In this document: positions 1 through 10,367 of the stretch, piece by piece
Position numbering within the stretch: position 1 is the stretch's first letter
Layout: each line of letters opens with the position of its first letter
NCBI GenBank assembly: GCA_029747015.1
Contig: JAKOGI010000831.1
Location: 126,501 to 190,500 of the forward strand
Direction of reading: 5' to 3'
Length of the DNA stretch: 64,000 nucleotides
Origin: Carnegiea gigantea
Lineage: Eukaryota > Streptophyta > Magnoliopsida > Caryophyllales > Cactaceae
Translations under genes and position numbers: made by a program
The notes under the pieces: model-generated
What the model was told of the DNA's origin: nothing
Seen by the model: only the letters and a program-made list of their open reading frames with translations
The model's database searches: none

Positions 1-338
1 AAACTTTGTGTCTATAATTCTGTTATTACAACTTTGATAAAAAAGAAAGTACTATCAAGGAGGAGGAGAAGGTCTAAACGAGTAAGTAAGTCTCGTGTCA
101 GGATGGAATAAGACGAGCACGAAGGAGTAAGACAGATCCAACTCTTGAAGGTATAATTTCTTTGATTCAATCTTGTTTTAATAGGATTATCTGACATTAA
201 GTTTAAAGTTTCATTTGATAATCTAGTATCCGAATATTGTTGCTAAAATTTGATAGATCTCTTTGTGTGAATCACCTAACTAATTCCACCAATGGTTTTA
301 CCGCTTTTTCCATAAAAACCACTCGACTCACTATAAAA
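1..338. other. AT-rich leader or flank, no gene seen
   Basis: No convincing coding sequence on either strand. It ends at the primer-binding site of pararetrovirus copy A, so it may be viral leader or host flank. It does not visibly match the leader-like sequence at 5400-5810 or anything in copy B. Confidence 0.5.
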
Positions 339-350
339 TGGTATCAGAGC
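339..350 (+). other. Primer-binding site, tRNA-Met type (copy A)
   Basis: TGGTATCAGAGC is complementary to the 3' end of plant initiator tRNA-Met and is the standard minus-strand primer site of Caulimoviridae. It lies about 40 bp before the first ATG at 391. Confidence 0.85.
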
Positions 351-390
351 CTAGACCTTGAACAAACAGCTATAGGAGTACTGTTAAACA

Positions 391-747
391 ATGGATGTGT
401 TTAAAAATAGATTACAATCGAACTCTAAGTTAGACAGAGAAGGTAACTATTTAGCAGGACAAAGTTTTAATTTACCTGAACTAAAACACTATACGCAAGA
501 AAAAGTATGGGACTATTTAAGATCTTTTGATTTAACTCCTACAAGTATTAGACAAAACTTGTTAAATCACTATAAAAATAGATTAAACTATTTAACAACC
601 ATAACCGAACGAGTTCATCCTATAATAATAAATTTATTAAAAGATAATATTACTCTGTTAGAAAAAACTTTTGAATATACTGTATGGTGTCAACCAAATA
701 TGAATATTAATGATTCTCAAATAACATATCACACTGATAATGAATAA
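391..747 (+). CDS. Pararetrovirus copy A 5' ORF, function unknown
   Basis: A 118-codon open frame, the first after the primer site and free of stops although everything downstream is broken. The product is rich in Asn, Leu and Lys and has no motif I recognise. It lacks the zinc finger of a coat protein and the conserved core of a movement protein. The position matches the small leading ORFs of several plant pararetroviruses. The ORF in the equivalent place in copy B (33590-33945) reads as a coiled coil and does not look alike, so the two copies may differ at their 5' ends. It could be an N-terminal fragment of a longer polyprotein. Start chosen at the ATG nearest the primer site. Confidence 0.45.
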   Translation: MDVFKNRLQSNSKLDREGNYLAGQSFNLPELKHYTQEKVWDYLRSFDLTPTSIRQNLLNHYKNRLNYLTTITERVHPIIINLLKDNITLLEKTFEYTVWCQPNMNINDSQITYHTDNE

Positions 748-869
748 TAAGTAGAAATAACACCTCAAAATAATTGGCAAAAGAACAAAGGGCAAATTTG
801 TAAACTCACAAATAAAACAAAAGTCTATTTTGTCAGGAATGACCTATTTATGCAAACAAGTGACCTATT
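748..869 (+). other. Deletion junction where most coat protein is missing
   Basis: Short AT-rich non-coding stretch. Copy B holds roughly 1 kb of coat-protein sequence at the equivalent point (about 33338 down to 32400). Here the reading passes from the 5' ORF straight to the last half of the zinc finger. Confidence 0.5.
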
Positions 870-1256
870 TAGCAGCTCTATTTAGAAAAGTAAGTCATTA
901 TGCAAATAAATGTAAAAATAGGAAAAAACAAAAAACTTCTAGAAACTTTGGGTAGTCTTGATTACTTTGAACCTGGTGAGGAAGAAGCACTAGATCCAGC
1001 CTTGACAAACAATAAGGGAATTGTTGAGATTGTACTGGAGGATGAATATAAAGAAAGTGATTATGAAAAAACTAATCGCATGATAAAAAGTGGTTCAATT
1101 ACTCTCAGTGATCTTCAAGGAGAAGAAACTTTTATAGATAGTGAGAACGAAGAAGTCAACGGGGATTGGGTACTTCCCATAATTCAGAAAGATATGATAT
1201 ATAAAAAATCAATCTTTAAATTAGAAATTAAGTATGTATGTGAAATTTTGGAATGA
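870..1256 (+). pseudogene. Coat-protein zinc-finger end and acidic linker (copy A)
   Basis: Translation around 880-915 gives HYANKCKNR, the second half of a C-x2-C-x4-H-x4-C knuckle that binds nucleic acid in caulimovirid coat proteins. The cysteine missing in copy B is present here. The open frame 900-1256 (118 codons) then reads an acidic stretch rich in Glu and Asp, followed by GDWVLPIIQKDMIYKKS, which is identical in copy B at 32216-31938. The zinc-finger half and the acidic ORF are in different frames, so a frameshift separates them. It is the linker between the coat protein and the movement-like domain. The N-terminal coat region is absent. Confidence 0.65.
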
Positions 1257-2060
1257 CATCTAGAAATAAAAGACGGAGTCTGATGAGGAAGAAATTAATC
1301 TCATTATTAGGCGAAATATCCTTAAGCATAACAAAGATAGAAAATATAGGTATACCAATGTTGAAAGTGTCCAAGTACAAACTACTCCATTATAGTATTA
1401 TGATAAAGATATTGATCTTTATACTTTGCTCTATGATATCAGGTATACAAAATTTAATAATCAAATTATCATAGGGATTAAGACCAATTTATACAATGGA
1501 TTAGTATGATTCAATTGCCATGCTAGATATTATGTAAGTCCAAATTTGCCAAAAATTTTCTATCTCTTCAAATAAAAATAGTTAGAATAGGCATGAAAAG
1601 AGGATAATACCCACTGAGAATATTTTGAAAAATAATCTACAAACTAGATAACACTATAGATCCAAAGACTAAGATAACAATGATAGAGATAGAAAAATTT
1701 GAAAGTCCTACACCAATGCAAAAAATTCAAAGGATAAAATCCAATCTGTGGAAAATATAAATATAGGTATTGGATATCTAGCTTTACAAATCCCATAAAA
1801 GTCAACAAGAAAAATGTAATAAAAATTGATGAGAATGGTAAAATTAGCATTAAACCCCAATTATTGAGAAGTATCAGTACATGATCAGAATGGGGAGAAG
1901 GATTTTTGACCGCTAAAGAAGAGCTTAAAAAAGATGATATAATTAATATGACTAGTAAAATGAGTAGAATGAATTTTGAACCAAACAGACATAGTGCAGA
2001 CAAAAGTATGAGCCAGGATAGGGAAGTTATTGGATAGAAATAAGAACTGTTAGCGAGCAA
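1257..2060 (+). pseudogene. Movement-protein-like domain (copy A), broken
   Basis: Read across frames, this stretch matches copy B 31990-31400. Shared pieces include DIDLYTLLYDIR, NQIIIGIKTNLYNG and FNCHARYYVS. The spacing (Leu-x-x-Asp-x-Arg, then Gly-x-Lys-x-Asn-Leu-x-x-Gly, then Phe-Asn-Cys and Tyr-Val-Ser) resembles the core of 30K-type movement proteins, which help plant viruses pass through plasmodesmata. Several stops and at least two frameshifts interrupt it. The position after the coat zinc finger and before the protease is like cavemoviruses and solendoviruses rather than badnaviruses, where movement protein comes first. The family call is inference from the pattern, not a database match. 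Confidence 0.5.
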
Positions 2061-2600
2061 ATCTAGTGGGATGAATTAGTTAAAAATATAACCATTAAAA
2101 TATGCTATGAAATCATTAGTACAAACCCTACTTGCATCTATATCCTAATAAATGTATTGTTGGAGGATTTAATAGATAAGAATTGTGTGACTAAATCAAT
2201 AGTGGTTATTCTGCCTATTTTGGAAAAAGATCTTGATTTCCATAATTCATGTGGAAAAAAGGGAAGAATCCTTTACAGGTTAAGGATAGCTGATAATATG
2301 AGCCACAACGAAGCCATAAAACTATTCTCTATAGAAATAGGAAGAGTTCAATGTATTATAACAGTTCTATGGGCTATTGATAAACCCTCTCTTGATATGA
2401 TTATTGAAAATAATTTTGTAATGTTATATTCCCCATGCACCCAAAGCATAAGCCAAATAATATTCATAATAAATGGTCATTCAGTTCCTATTGATAAATT
2501 AAACAAAGCTTACACATTAGAAGATTGAGTTCACACGCAGCCAGTATTGTGAGAAGGTAATACCTACATAATGTGAGATAGTACTAATTATCTCACTACT
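2061..2600 (+). pseudogene. Pararetroviral aspartic protease relic (copy A)
   Basis: The open stretch 2157-2528 (123 codons) contains RLRIADNMSHNEAI and later GRVQCIITVLWAIDKPS, matching copy B 30985-30640 downstream of its protease active site. In another frame at about 2197-2235 the sequence reads INSGYSAYFGKRS, aligning with DSGCSIYFRKRS of copy B. The catalytic Asp is therefore Asn here and the segment is out of frame with its downstream half. The enzyme would normally cut the viral polyprotein. This copy is clearly dead. Confidence 0.6.
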
Positions 2601-3970
2601 TGAGTTATCTATTAAAGAACAAAGGAAAGAACTCTACTTTGGTGATCCTCTGAAATTTTGGGATAAAAATAAGACATTTGCAAAAATCACTTTGTTAAAT
2701 CCTAACACTATTATCCGAGTCAAACAAATGTTGTATACACACTAGGATATCCAAAAATTTGACAGGTGAATCAGACAACTTTTAGATAAACAGTAAGAGT
2801 CCCCACAACAGTGTTGTTTGTATGGTAAGAAATCATGTTAAAGAGAAAAGAGAAAAAGCTAGAATGGTAATCAATTAAGAAAAGCTTAACAACAATGTTG
2901 TATTTGATGGTTATTGTATTCCTAACAAAACAGTTATGTTCAACAGAATTCAATGAGCCTTTTGGTTCTCAAAAATGGTTTGCAAAAGCGGATATTGTTA
3001 GATAAAAATAAATGAAGAAAGCAATCCTTTAACCGATTTTTAGTGCCCCCTCAAGGACTTTGTGAGTGGATAGTAATGCCATTTGGTCTTAAAAATGCAC
3101 CCCAAATATTTCAAAGAAAAAGGGATAACATCTTCAAAGATCGTAATCACTACTATCTTGTTTACATTGATGACATCTTGTCTTTTCGAATACCATAGAG
3201 CAGCACAAAGGTAATGTCTTAGCTATCACCCAAAGATGCATTAAGTATGATATTATTCTTGCTAGGAACAAGTGTATTTATGCTAGACAAGAAATCGAGT
3301 TTTTAGGTCCGAAGATAAAAAGATGGACAAATCATCCTACAAAAGCATATTCTAAATAGAATTTTCCTGAAACGATTAAAGATAAGAAGCAATTAGAAAA
3401 ATTTCTTAGATGTCTTACCTATGCTTTAGATTTCATCAAAGATCTTTCCAAATTAAGAAAATTATTGCAGCAGAAATTCAAGAAAGAAGTAAGTTGGACA
3501 TGAACCCCTAACAATTTAAAGATTGTCCAAAACTTCAAAAAGATGCATAAAAATCTTCCTGTTCTCAATTTACCTAATGAAGAAGATGATGTAATTCTTG
3601 AGAAGATGCCAACAACGAACGCTGGAGTTAAGTACTCAAAATCAAAGAAGGAGAAAAACTCTGTAAACATTGCAATAGGAGTTTTGATAAAGTAGAATGC
3701 AACTATCCTATGATGGGGGGAAAAAAAAATCCTTGTAGTGATGAGGAGAGTTGAAAGTTCTTAATCTTTTTAGCCCCCAAAACCCTTGTTTTATTTGAAC
3801 TGATTGCAAAGGAATACTTTTATTTGTGAAAAAGAGTTTATTAAATATGCAAGTGCAACGGTAACTCTTGCGTTGGCAATTATAGCTTAACGGTTTTCTT
3901 TTATAGTTGAACATATATAGTGATCAAAGAATTCTCTAGCAAATAGTTTAACTTGAGAACTCACCATTAA
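2601..3970 (+). pseudogene. Pararetroviral reverse transcriptase and RNase H (copy A)
   Basis: Recognisable pieces in order are a leader domain ending near 2760 (also in copy B), RT with VMPFGLKNAPQIFQ (about 3070-3115), the catalytic YIDD box at 3163-3174, an RT thumb and connection region with KNFL-type spacing (3390-3500), and an RNase H tail (about 3740-3965) with an Asp-Cys-Lys block and a carboxyl end resembling the LADxLTRE motif of the family. The enzyme copies pregenomic RNA to DNA in the cytoplasm. Stops and frameshifts occur every few dozen codons. This is the only copy in the window that still has the polymerase, because copy B lost it by deletion. Caulimoviridae identity is secure, the genus is not. 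Confidence 0.75.
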
Positions 3971-4198
3971 TAATCATCAGAGCAGAACTCCTATTGAAAA
4001 GGAGAAAATCCAAAATGAAATGCCATTATTGCTAGATTGGGCTTTTCTTTCTGGTAGAATTCTTATAGATATTTTGAAATTCCATATAAAAAGTAGATCA
4101 TGCTTTGGTCTGCTGTCTTCTACCTATCTAATAGCACAAAGATTCAGCCTTTTAGAATTACAAATGAATTACCTAAGGTGTCCTTATGATATTCAAGA

Positions 4199-4755
4199 AA
4201 AAATAAGTTCTTATGTTTAAGAAAAATGGTTCAACGCTTGGTATGCAACCTGCAACAACTACTATCATAGTTATTCTTATGACATTTTGGGAGTCATGAA
4301 GTACTGTAGTTTTCTGTCCTGATAGACTTGGAGTTGAGGGTGTTAGATTCTAGCCAATTCAATCTCCCCAAATGACCCCATTGTCTAAGGTTGGGAATAT
4401 GAAGTGGTAGCTTACCTCATAGAAATCCTAGATCCAAAGTGCCCATTCTTCTCAAGACTAACTAAGTTTCAACAGTGCATGTTTGAGAGGATCCATTTGA
4501 TTCTCACATCTCTTAATGGCCAAAAAAACTCCATGCAAGAAAAATCTATATATCGAGGAACATTGCGTAGTAGTTGAGTATGAAAATGAAAAAGTCAAAC
4601 CAGTCCATTATCTTGTTCAATTGGTTGATTTAGACGATCACAATGATCAACAACAAGAATGGTTTTCAGAATGAAAAGAAGTAGTTAGTGATCTTACTTT
4701 AGCAAGAGTCATCAGTTTTTATAATAATTATCATCAACATGTTGGCATTAATTAA
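4199..4755 (+). pseudogene. Post-RNase H ORF of unknown function (copy A)
   Basis: Reads, across frames, a protein matching the better preserved copy B ORF at 30035-30346: tryptophan and tyrosine-rich start (NNYYHSYSYD near 4255), then a block with KFQQC and HLILTSLNG (4467-4520), VVVEYENEK (4568-4594), and a tail ending near 4755 with FYNNYHQHVGIN. It sits where cavemoviruses and solendoviruses have their transactivator or inclusion-body gene, but I see no motif that proves that role. It is broken by several stops and frameshifts. The short region 3970-4198 upstream is degenerate and links it to RNase H. Confidence 0.5.
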
Positions 4756-4771
4756 GTAAGAAAAAACACTA

Positions 4772-4948
4772 ATGGATTATAGAAACACTACTTTCGTTTA
4801 TCATAATGATCTTAACAAATATATAAAGGTGGAAGGAGCTACTTCAAAAGATGTATTTGATTATCTATTTGATGTTGGAGCTGAAAAATTATTATTAGAA
4901 AAAAAATATATCTTTATGAATTATTTGAAAGATAGGATCAGAGCATGA
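4772..4948 (+). pseudogene. Small conserved 3' ORF (copy A), truncated
   Basis: ATG at 4772 opens 58 codons starting MDYRNTTFVYHN and ending at TGA 4946-4948. An acidic continuation (FDDYLDNDRLEDII) follows in another frame to about 5040, so the original was probably near 90-95 residues and has since shifted. Copy B has the same ORF at 29879 downwards, starting MHYGSTTFTYHN. It lies between the unknown post-RNase H ORF and the promoter. No known family recognised. Conservation of the start and first residues in two diverged copies suggests a real gene. Confidence 0.5.
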
Positions 4949-5199
4949 TCAACTTGTTAAAGATTTTGATGATTATCTGGATAATGATAGACTGGAAGAC
5001 ATTATTAAAGATGGAGATGTATAGAATCTCAATATGGATGACTAGTCTTGTTAGTATTAAAGGCTCTAAAAAGTTATTGTTCTATTATTATACTATTTTA
5101 TCAAGTGTCAAATTAGGAAAATAACGCTATCTACTGTAACCATGTGAAGATAGCTGTAGACATGTGAAAATATTAGTGTGCACTGTAGCAATTAGGGCA

Positions 5200-5230
5200 T
5201 CCTATATAGTTCATCTCCTCCATAAAAGGA
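5200..5230 (+). promoter_or_regulatory. Pararetroviral promoter TATA region (copy A)
   Basis: CCATAAAAGGAGG at about 5219 lines up with CTCTATAAAAGGAG of copy B (17931-17942, minus strand). Upstream, 5135-5172 carries two copies of a CTGTA-x2-CATGTGAA motif that may be activator sites. The poly(A) signal follows about 170 bp later in both copies, as expected for a pararetroviral terminal redundancy. Confidence 0.55.
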
Positions 5231-5390
5231 GGGACTGAGTGCTAAGAAGGGACATGATCATTTGAGTATACTTGACGAAAAGAGAAGACAGGTATCTCCA
5301 TTTCTCTATAAGAAAGCATCTCTGATGATCTTAGTTACTTAAGTCCCTCTTTAAATCTTTTCATTGTAATATTTCCACTTTTAAGTTTTT

Positions 5391-5396
5391 AATAAA
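5391..5396 (+). terminator. Poly(A) signal AATAAA (copy A)
   Basis: AATAAAAGAAG followed by TTTCCCATTAGGGAA, the same in copy B at 17767-17772. Viral pregenomic RNA would end shortly after it. Confidence 0.55.
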
Positions 5397-5399
5397 AGA

Positions 5400-5810
5400 A
5401 GTTTCCCATTAGGGAATGCTATTCAATCGAATCTTGTATCTTAAATATTATATGTTCTTAATTAAAGTCCCGCTATCCTTAAGAATATAAAAAATTGATT
5501 AATGATTGTGGTTCGAGGTTGGAAACGAAACAGATCTGTGCTGTACCTCACCTAAGGAAGGAGGGATTAACAGTAGCAATCTTTGTAAACTGGAAGTTAG
5601 AGGAATGTCAGGGAGCAATGTCGATTAAGTTTAAATAATGGTCGAAACTCTCTAATGAACCTTTGATTATTTTTCTAAGCATAGTGTGCCTTTAATCACG
5701 GAAAATAAAATATTTATGATATAAGTATTAGGTTATGGTAACTAGTACCAGTAAAGTCATTATAAGAAGTTCAAACATTAATACAAGCTTACTTTTGCAA
5801 AAAAGCCCAA
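5400..5810 (+). other. Viral leader-like non-coding region (copy A)
   Basis: No gene. It matches the complement of 17361-17760 in copy B (for example GAAACGAAACAGATCTGTGC at about 5523-5542), so it belongs to the viral intergenic or leader sequence. The match fades near 5810. Confidence 0.6.
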
Positions 5811-6043
5811 AAATTTAAGTATTTGCACTTTGAAGCCCATCCGGTTCAAAAACAAAAATTTTATAAAGTTCTAGGTCATAAAAATAAATGTTCGTCACCT
5901 AGAAATTATTTAACCCAAAGAGTTATACCCCGAAAAGAATTTACACTAAACTAAGGAGTCCAAAACATTTCCTAAAAACATGAGGTCAGTAAATAATTAC
6001 ACCAAACCCTAGTGGACTAGAAATGAATTCCTTTTTTCTGTAG
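5811..6043. other. Unassigned spacer left of C1
   Basis: AT-rich, no ORF and no similarity I could trace. Together with 16942-17360 it forms the centre between the two tail-to-tail viral copies once C1 is removed. The last five bases, TGTAG (6039-6043), are the C1 target-site duplication. Confidence 0.5.
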
Positions 6044-7466
6044 TGTTGATTTAGAGAGTACACAACCACAAGAGGGGGGGTGAATTGTGGTGTCCGATTT
6101 TCGCAAGTTGCTGGCAAACAGTCTTAGGCCCTGTTCGCACAGGTTGTTTCCGAGATAAGCAGAAGCGAAAATCCAACAAAATTGAATACGGAAATAATGG
6201 ACACAGGATTTTTACGTGGAAAACACCTCTAGCCCAACTGAGGTTAAAAACCACGACCTACCTCCTGTAGGATTTAAACACTTCACTAAATGGGCTAATC
6301 ACGTTACAATAGTAACACACCTTGTTACAAATTGTAACACACATAACCGTCTTCCCTGAGACAGGTTACCCCACGTTCAAAATCCCCTTGATTTGGACAC
6401 ACACTCAACTCACTTTTGTGAAAGAAGAGTATAAAGAAAAACACCCTATTACAATGCTTCTCAACTAAGCTAATATAGGGTACAATGAAATCCTAGTATG
6501 CCAACTTTGAAAGCTCAAATAACTCACTCACTAGACACGGTTTTCTTTTCAAACTTTTAAGCTCATGAACACTAAATTTTTCTCTTTGAAAACCAATGCT
6601 TCTAACGTTCTAAAAAGCGACTTTATATAGTGCTCGGAAAAAATAATTCCTCAAATTTTTGGAAACTAAAATCCCTAAAGAATATAGAATTCTTTAGCCA
6701 CAAGGGATGAGGAAACATAAGCTGGAACCACTTCCTAAACCGTGTGCATAAGGCGGTGATTCTCAACAACTAGCCCATGTTTTTCTCAACAACCTTATCC
6801 ACTTGCCAAAAATTGGATATTCTTTTTATTCAAAAAAGATTTTGCAAATCCCCTTAGATTTTAATAACCGTTTTTAGGATAAGGGGTAAGATACTCCATA
6901 AAAAATCTTTCTTGCAAATCCTTGAAGAAGCTGCTCAAAATCCAAAAGATAAAAATCGTGCAAAATAGTTTTTTCGCAGCTTATTCTGGAAACACCCTGA
7001 TCACCCTGTTTCCAGGATTGTTCTGAAGGGTGATCCGAAATATTTACCAAAAGAAAACAAAATCGTTTCAAGTAAGTGGTAAGTTAAGAGTTTCTGATTG
7101 GCATATTAACAAGAGTCTAAAAATATAAAACCAAATGAAATCAAGACATCTTGTTGTAACCACTAGTCATCTTGTAGAGAGATGAATCTGCTGCAAACAC
7201 TTCACAGAACCTGTTTCTCACGGCTGCACTTATATCCTATGCTTCAAACACTTCGCAGGACATGTTTCAAACACCTTACAGAGCCTGTTCCTCATGGTTA
7301 TTCTTATATCGCTGACTTGAGTACCTGTTCTTGATAAACCATTAGTCAAGCAGTTTTAATATATTGAAAAACAGCAGTAAGACCCTGTTGGTAAAGCCTG
7401 TTTGGAACAACAACAACTACTACAACACTTGGATTTGTTATCATCAAAACCTTATACATTCTAACA
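6044..7466 (-). repeat. C1 3' LTR
   Basis: Starts TGTTGATTTAG and ends ATTCTAACA on the plus strand, matching 15497-16936 throughout. It should carry the poly(A) site of the element. Small open frames inside it are shared by every LTR of the family and have no coding sign. Confidence 0.92.
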
Positions 7467-7480
7467 AATTCCCCTTTTTT
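7467..7480 (-). other. C1 polypurine tract
   Basis: AAAAAAGGGGAATT on the minus strand directly abuts the 3' LTR, where plus-strand DNA synthesis is primed. A second, similar tract (CCAAAAGGGGGGAG on the minus strand, 7644-7655) lies about 180 bp further upstream. Repeated polypurine tracts are a known Sirevirus trait. Confidence 0.75.
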
Positions 7481-7950
7481 GATGATGACAAACCAAGTGA
7501 CCATATTGACTTTCAAGGACAATTGAAGTGATTAGTGCCAATTATTTATAGGACCAACAATTCACATGAAGCAGTCAGTATCGAAAATGTGTAAGAAATT
7601 TAACTCGTCCATGGCAAAACTAAAACAATATTGGTCATCCTATCTCCCCCCTTTTGGCATCATTAAAAAGTAGGGGCGAACAGTCAAACATCGGGTGTTT
7701 GCGATCACCACCACTTGGGTAATGGAGGAAAGTCAACAGGCGATACACTCAAGTGTGTTGGTACGGTAATGAGATTGGCCATCCTAGTCACACACAAGCA
7801 ATTCACAACAGAAAGCACGCAAGGCAAAGCCAATCAAAAAACAAGATAACCTGTCATTCACCAAATGAGTGCAACAGAAAGTACAAGCTAGCAAGAGAGG
7901 ATAACCAAGAGAAGTGAGAACAGGCTATGAGAACAACAGATGGGGGGTGA
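7481..7950 (-). other. C1 3' untranslated region
   Basis: No gene. Lies between the env-like stop codon and the polypurine tract, holds the second polypurine-like tract, and is conserved in C2 at 36993-37460. Confidence 0.6.
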
Positions 7951-9926
7951 TCAGAGAGCAGGAGGGGAAAATTTTGCTGAGAGGGAAGAGAGAAGGGCGA
8001 GGATATCTTCATGGCGTTTTGCATTGAGAGCCTTTTCCTCATTCAGGGCAGCCTTTACAGCAGTAAGCTCAGCACTGAGTCGAGAGTTTTCTTCCAAAGC
8101 AGCCTCAAGCTTGACTGAGGAACTGCCAGGAACAGGAGGACGGGGTGTTCTGGTTCCCTATTCTGAGGCAGACCCTTCAACCAAAGTGTATCCACAACCC
8201 ATAAGGGTGTTACTCCCAATCTTATTAATAAACTGAGCACCCACCTTCTTCTGCAGAGTCACTCCAAAGTGCTCAAACACACTAGTCAGGAGGAAGCCGT
8301 ATCCCAGGTCATGTTCCCTGGAGGTGTTTGCAATTCTTGCTATGTGACGAATCATGATGGCAGGAAGGTTGATTTGCTCTTCCTTGTCCATCAGATCCAT
8401 TAAACATTGATCCATGGCATCAGCAAGATTGCGACCCTGGCCCCTGGGGATGACATTCTTGATGATAAACCAGAATATCAATTGATGGAGCGATGTCATG
8501 TCCCCTTTCTTCACGGACTTGGGTGTTTGGAGGCTTGATTGCTGGCTAAATTTTTGGGCGAGTTCCAGCAGCCTGGCTGTCCCTAGAATAGTCTTGTCTT
8601 CTCTCACATATATATCAAAGCCCGAGGAGGGAATCCCCAGAATTTTCCCTAATATCTTCGCATCAAAGCGAAGCTGTTGCCCATTAACAATACTTGTCAC
8701 CACTCCTTCGGTGACAGTGCAGTTGGCATAGAACTCTGCCAACTCATGTATAGAACACCCCAGCTGGGTGTTTGTAAAAGTTCATACCACCCCTGTGCAC
8801 GCAACTTGTGCAGAAACACCCCCAAGCCCTGTTCCTCAAAATATTTTACCTTGATAATTTTGCCCCTGACTACTTGTCTCTAAAGCAGTTGGGTCAGTTT
8901 GGCTGAGATTGCAGACGGGGTAGACTTCTTGGCTCTTTTAGGTTGAGGCTCAGTAGGAGGGTTTTGGGTGGAGGCGTGTTTGAGAGAGGCTTTTCTCTTG
9001 GGAGTTTTGAGGGGTGATGGTTTGGAGGGTAAAGTGGAGGTCGATTTTGGTGCAGGCAGAGGCTTATTCTCTGAAACTCTGAGAACACGGGAGTGCCCTG
9101 TTTGAAGGTGGTGTTCTCAGTATCGCTATCTGATGAAGGCTCAGAGGAGGAATCAATTTCCTCAACAACAGGGGATGACTGGTTGGCAGGACGAGGTGTG
9201 GAGTGGAAAGTAATTCGGGCTGATTTTCGAGTTGGCCTGTTTGTGGGTTTGGACGAAGAGGGGATTTGTGGTTTTGGTTTGACAGGGGTTTCATTTTTTG
9301 AGGGTTCTCCAGTCGGGCCGCTTTTAGACCTTGATGGTGGTCGTGTTCTTAGCATTCTAGTACGCCTAGCCACAATTTTGTATCGTTTACGTTTCTCACC
9401 GGTTGGTGGTATCGGTGTGGCTTGTTCAGGCTTCACAGGAGACTCCTCCATTTGATCACTACTACCCCCTTCTTCTTTTGACAAATCCTCCCCTAGGTCA
9501 TCCCTAAAAACTTCAGGCCCTGTTTCGGCCCCTGTTTCCTGCTCTGGGAACAGCCCAAGCGAACTGATGTCATCTAGTCCATGATCGAACCGAAAGATTT
9601 CATCTAAAGGCCCAATTTCTCTTTCAGATGCCCCAACAGGTTCTTAGGGTTTACATGCCCCTGTTTCTCCAAACAAAATCAATTTCCACCCAAATTTGTA
9701 AGGGATGTCTTCCAATTTCAGATTCACTGTTCTAAGGTCGATGCTTTTCAAAAACCCAAAAGGTTTATAGACAAAGGTCGAGAAGGTTCAGTAATTTTAC
9801 CTTCCATGAGGGCCGTCAAAAATTGTGTAGGTGCAAACAGGGCTTTGGCTGTTTGCAAGGCTGTGCCCTGTGTCTGGTTGCCCTGAGTCAAGGTCGAGGA
9901 GCTCTCGGAGCTAATGGGAGATGCCA
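7951..9926 (-). pseudogene. Sirevirus env-like gene of C1, broken
   Basis: Third gene of the element, downstream of pol. The ATG is at 9926 (MASPIS) and the in-frame stop at 7951-7953. It has a short N-terminal domain, a long basic Ser/Pro/Lys-rich region (9484-8894), a globular domain starting MAEFYANCTV (8742-8158) of the kind Pfam calls putative plant transposon protein, and a short C-terminal coiled coil. The env-like name comes from SIRE1; no signal peptide or clear membrane anchor is visible, so an envelope role is unproven. Lesions include 1-bp deletions near 9776, 9616, 9075 and 8776, and CAG-to-TAG stops near 8158 and 8880. Three of the deletions (9776, 9616, 8776) also occur in C2. 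Confidence 0.7.
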
Positions 9927-10367
9927 TTTTTCAGAGGAAGGAGAGAGATTATGGTTTCTTGAATAGAGTTTCAGAGCAAGAGAGTTTCGGTGGAGGTGAG
10001 AGATTGAGCAAGAGAGCTTTAAAGAGAGAGAGAGACATGCGAAATCTTTAAAAGATTTTGCTCGTTTCGCAACGGGCTTTTGCATTTATTTAGGCCGCGC
10101 ACGCCTCGGGAAGAGATTAGCAATTTTCAATTTGTTGCACATATTTGACAAACAAGAGGCATACCTGTTCCTGGTGCTTGTTCTTGAGGTTACTTGCTCG
10201 GTAACATGGGACAATAAGGGCAATCTCATTAGACCTCAACAAGTGTCAGCAGGTTGCAAACCTCACATATGCTAAACATAGCACAGAAGTTGATTGCAAA
10301 CAAAAAATTTTAACATGTTGTACCCGTAACTTTTAAATGTTGCAAACAGGGTGAGAGAACAGGTTGG
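9927..10367 (-). other. C1 pol to env-like spacer
   Basis: No gene. Non-coding stretch of about 440 bp with a GA-rich run near 10022-10034 just upstream of the env-like start. The same spacer is present twice in C2 (39442-39881 and 41842-42281). Confidence 0.55.

Larger units (their letters stand above)
339..5810 (+). mobile_element. Endogenous pararetrovirus copy A (Caulimoviridae), degenerate
   Basis: An integrated, decayed plant pararetrovirus read on the plus strand. In order it has a tRNA-Met primer site, a small 5' ORF, the second half of a coat-protein zinc finger, an acidic linker, a movement-like region, a protease relic, RT and RNase H, an ORF of unknown function, a small 3' ORF, a TATA element, a poly(A) signal and leader-like sequence. 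Most of the coat protein is missing compared with copy B: the sequence jumps from the 5' ORF to the end of the zinc finger near 870. Frameshifts and stops occur throughout, so no infectious protein set is encoded. Homology with copy B fades near 5810. No LTRs are seen, as expected for this family. Confidence 0.8.

Noticed and set aside
1644..2060. A 138-codon hydrophobic minus-strand frame that looks like a membrane protein
   Set aside because: It lies opposite the viral movement-like region. AT-rich antisense DNA gives Leu/Ile/Phe-rich frames by chance.
4199..4755. Naming the post-RNase H viral ORF a translational transactivator
   Set aside because: Position fits, but no diagnostic motif was seen, so it is left as unknown.
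9093..9455. Plus-strand open frames opposite the copia genes (also 13428-13817, 13944-14336, 38479-38967, 40881-41369, 45002-45394)
   Set aside because: They mirror the env-like or gag genes on the other strand, recur wherever those genes recur, and show no domain.
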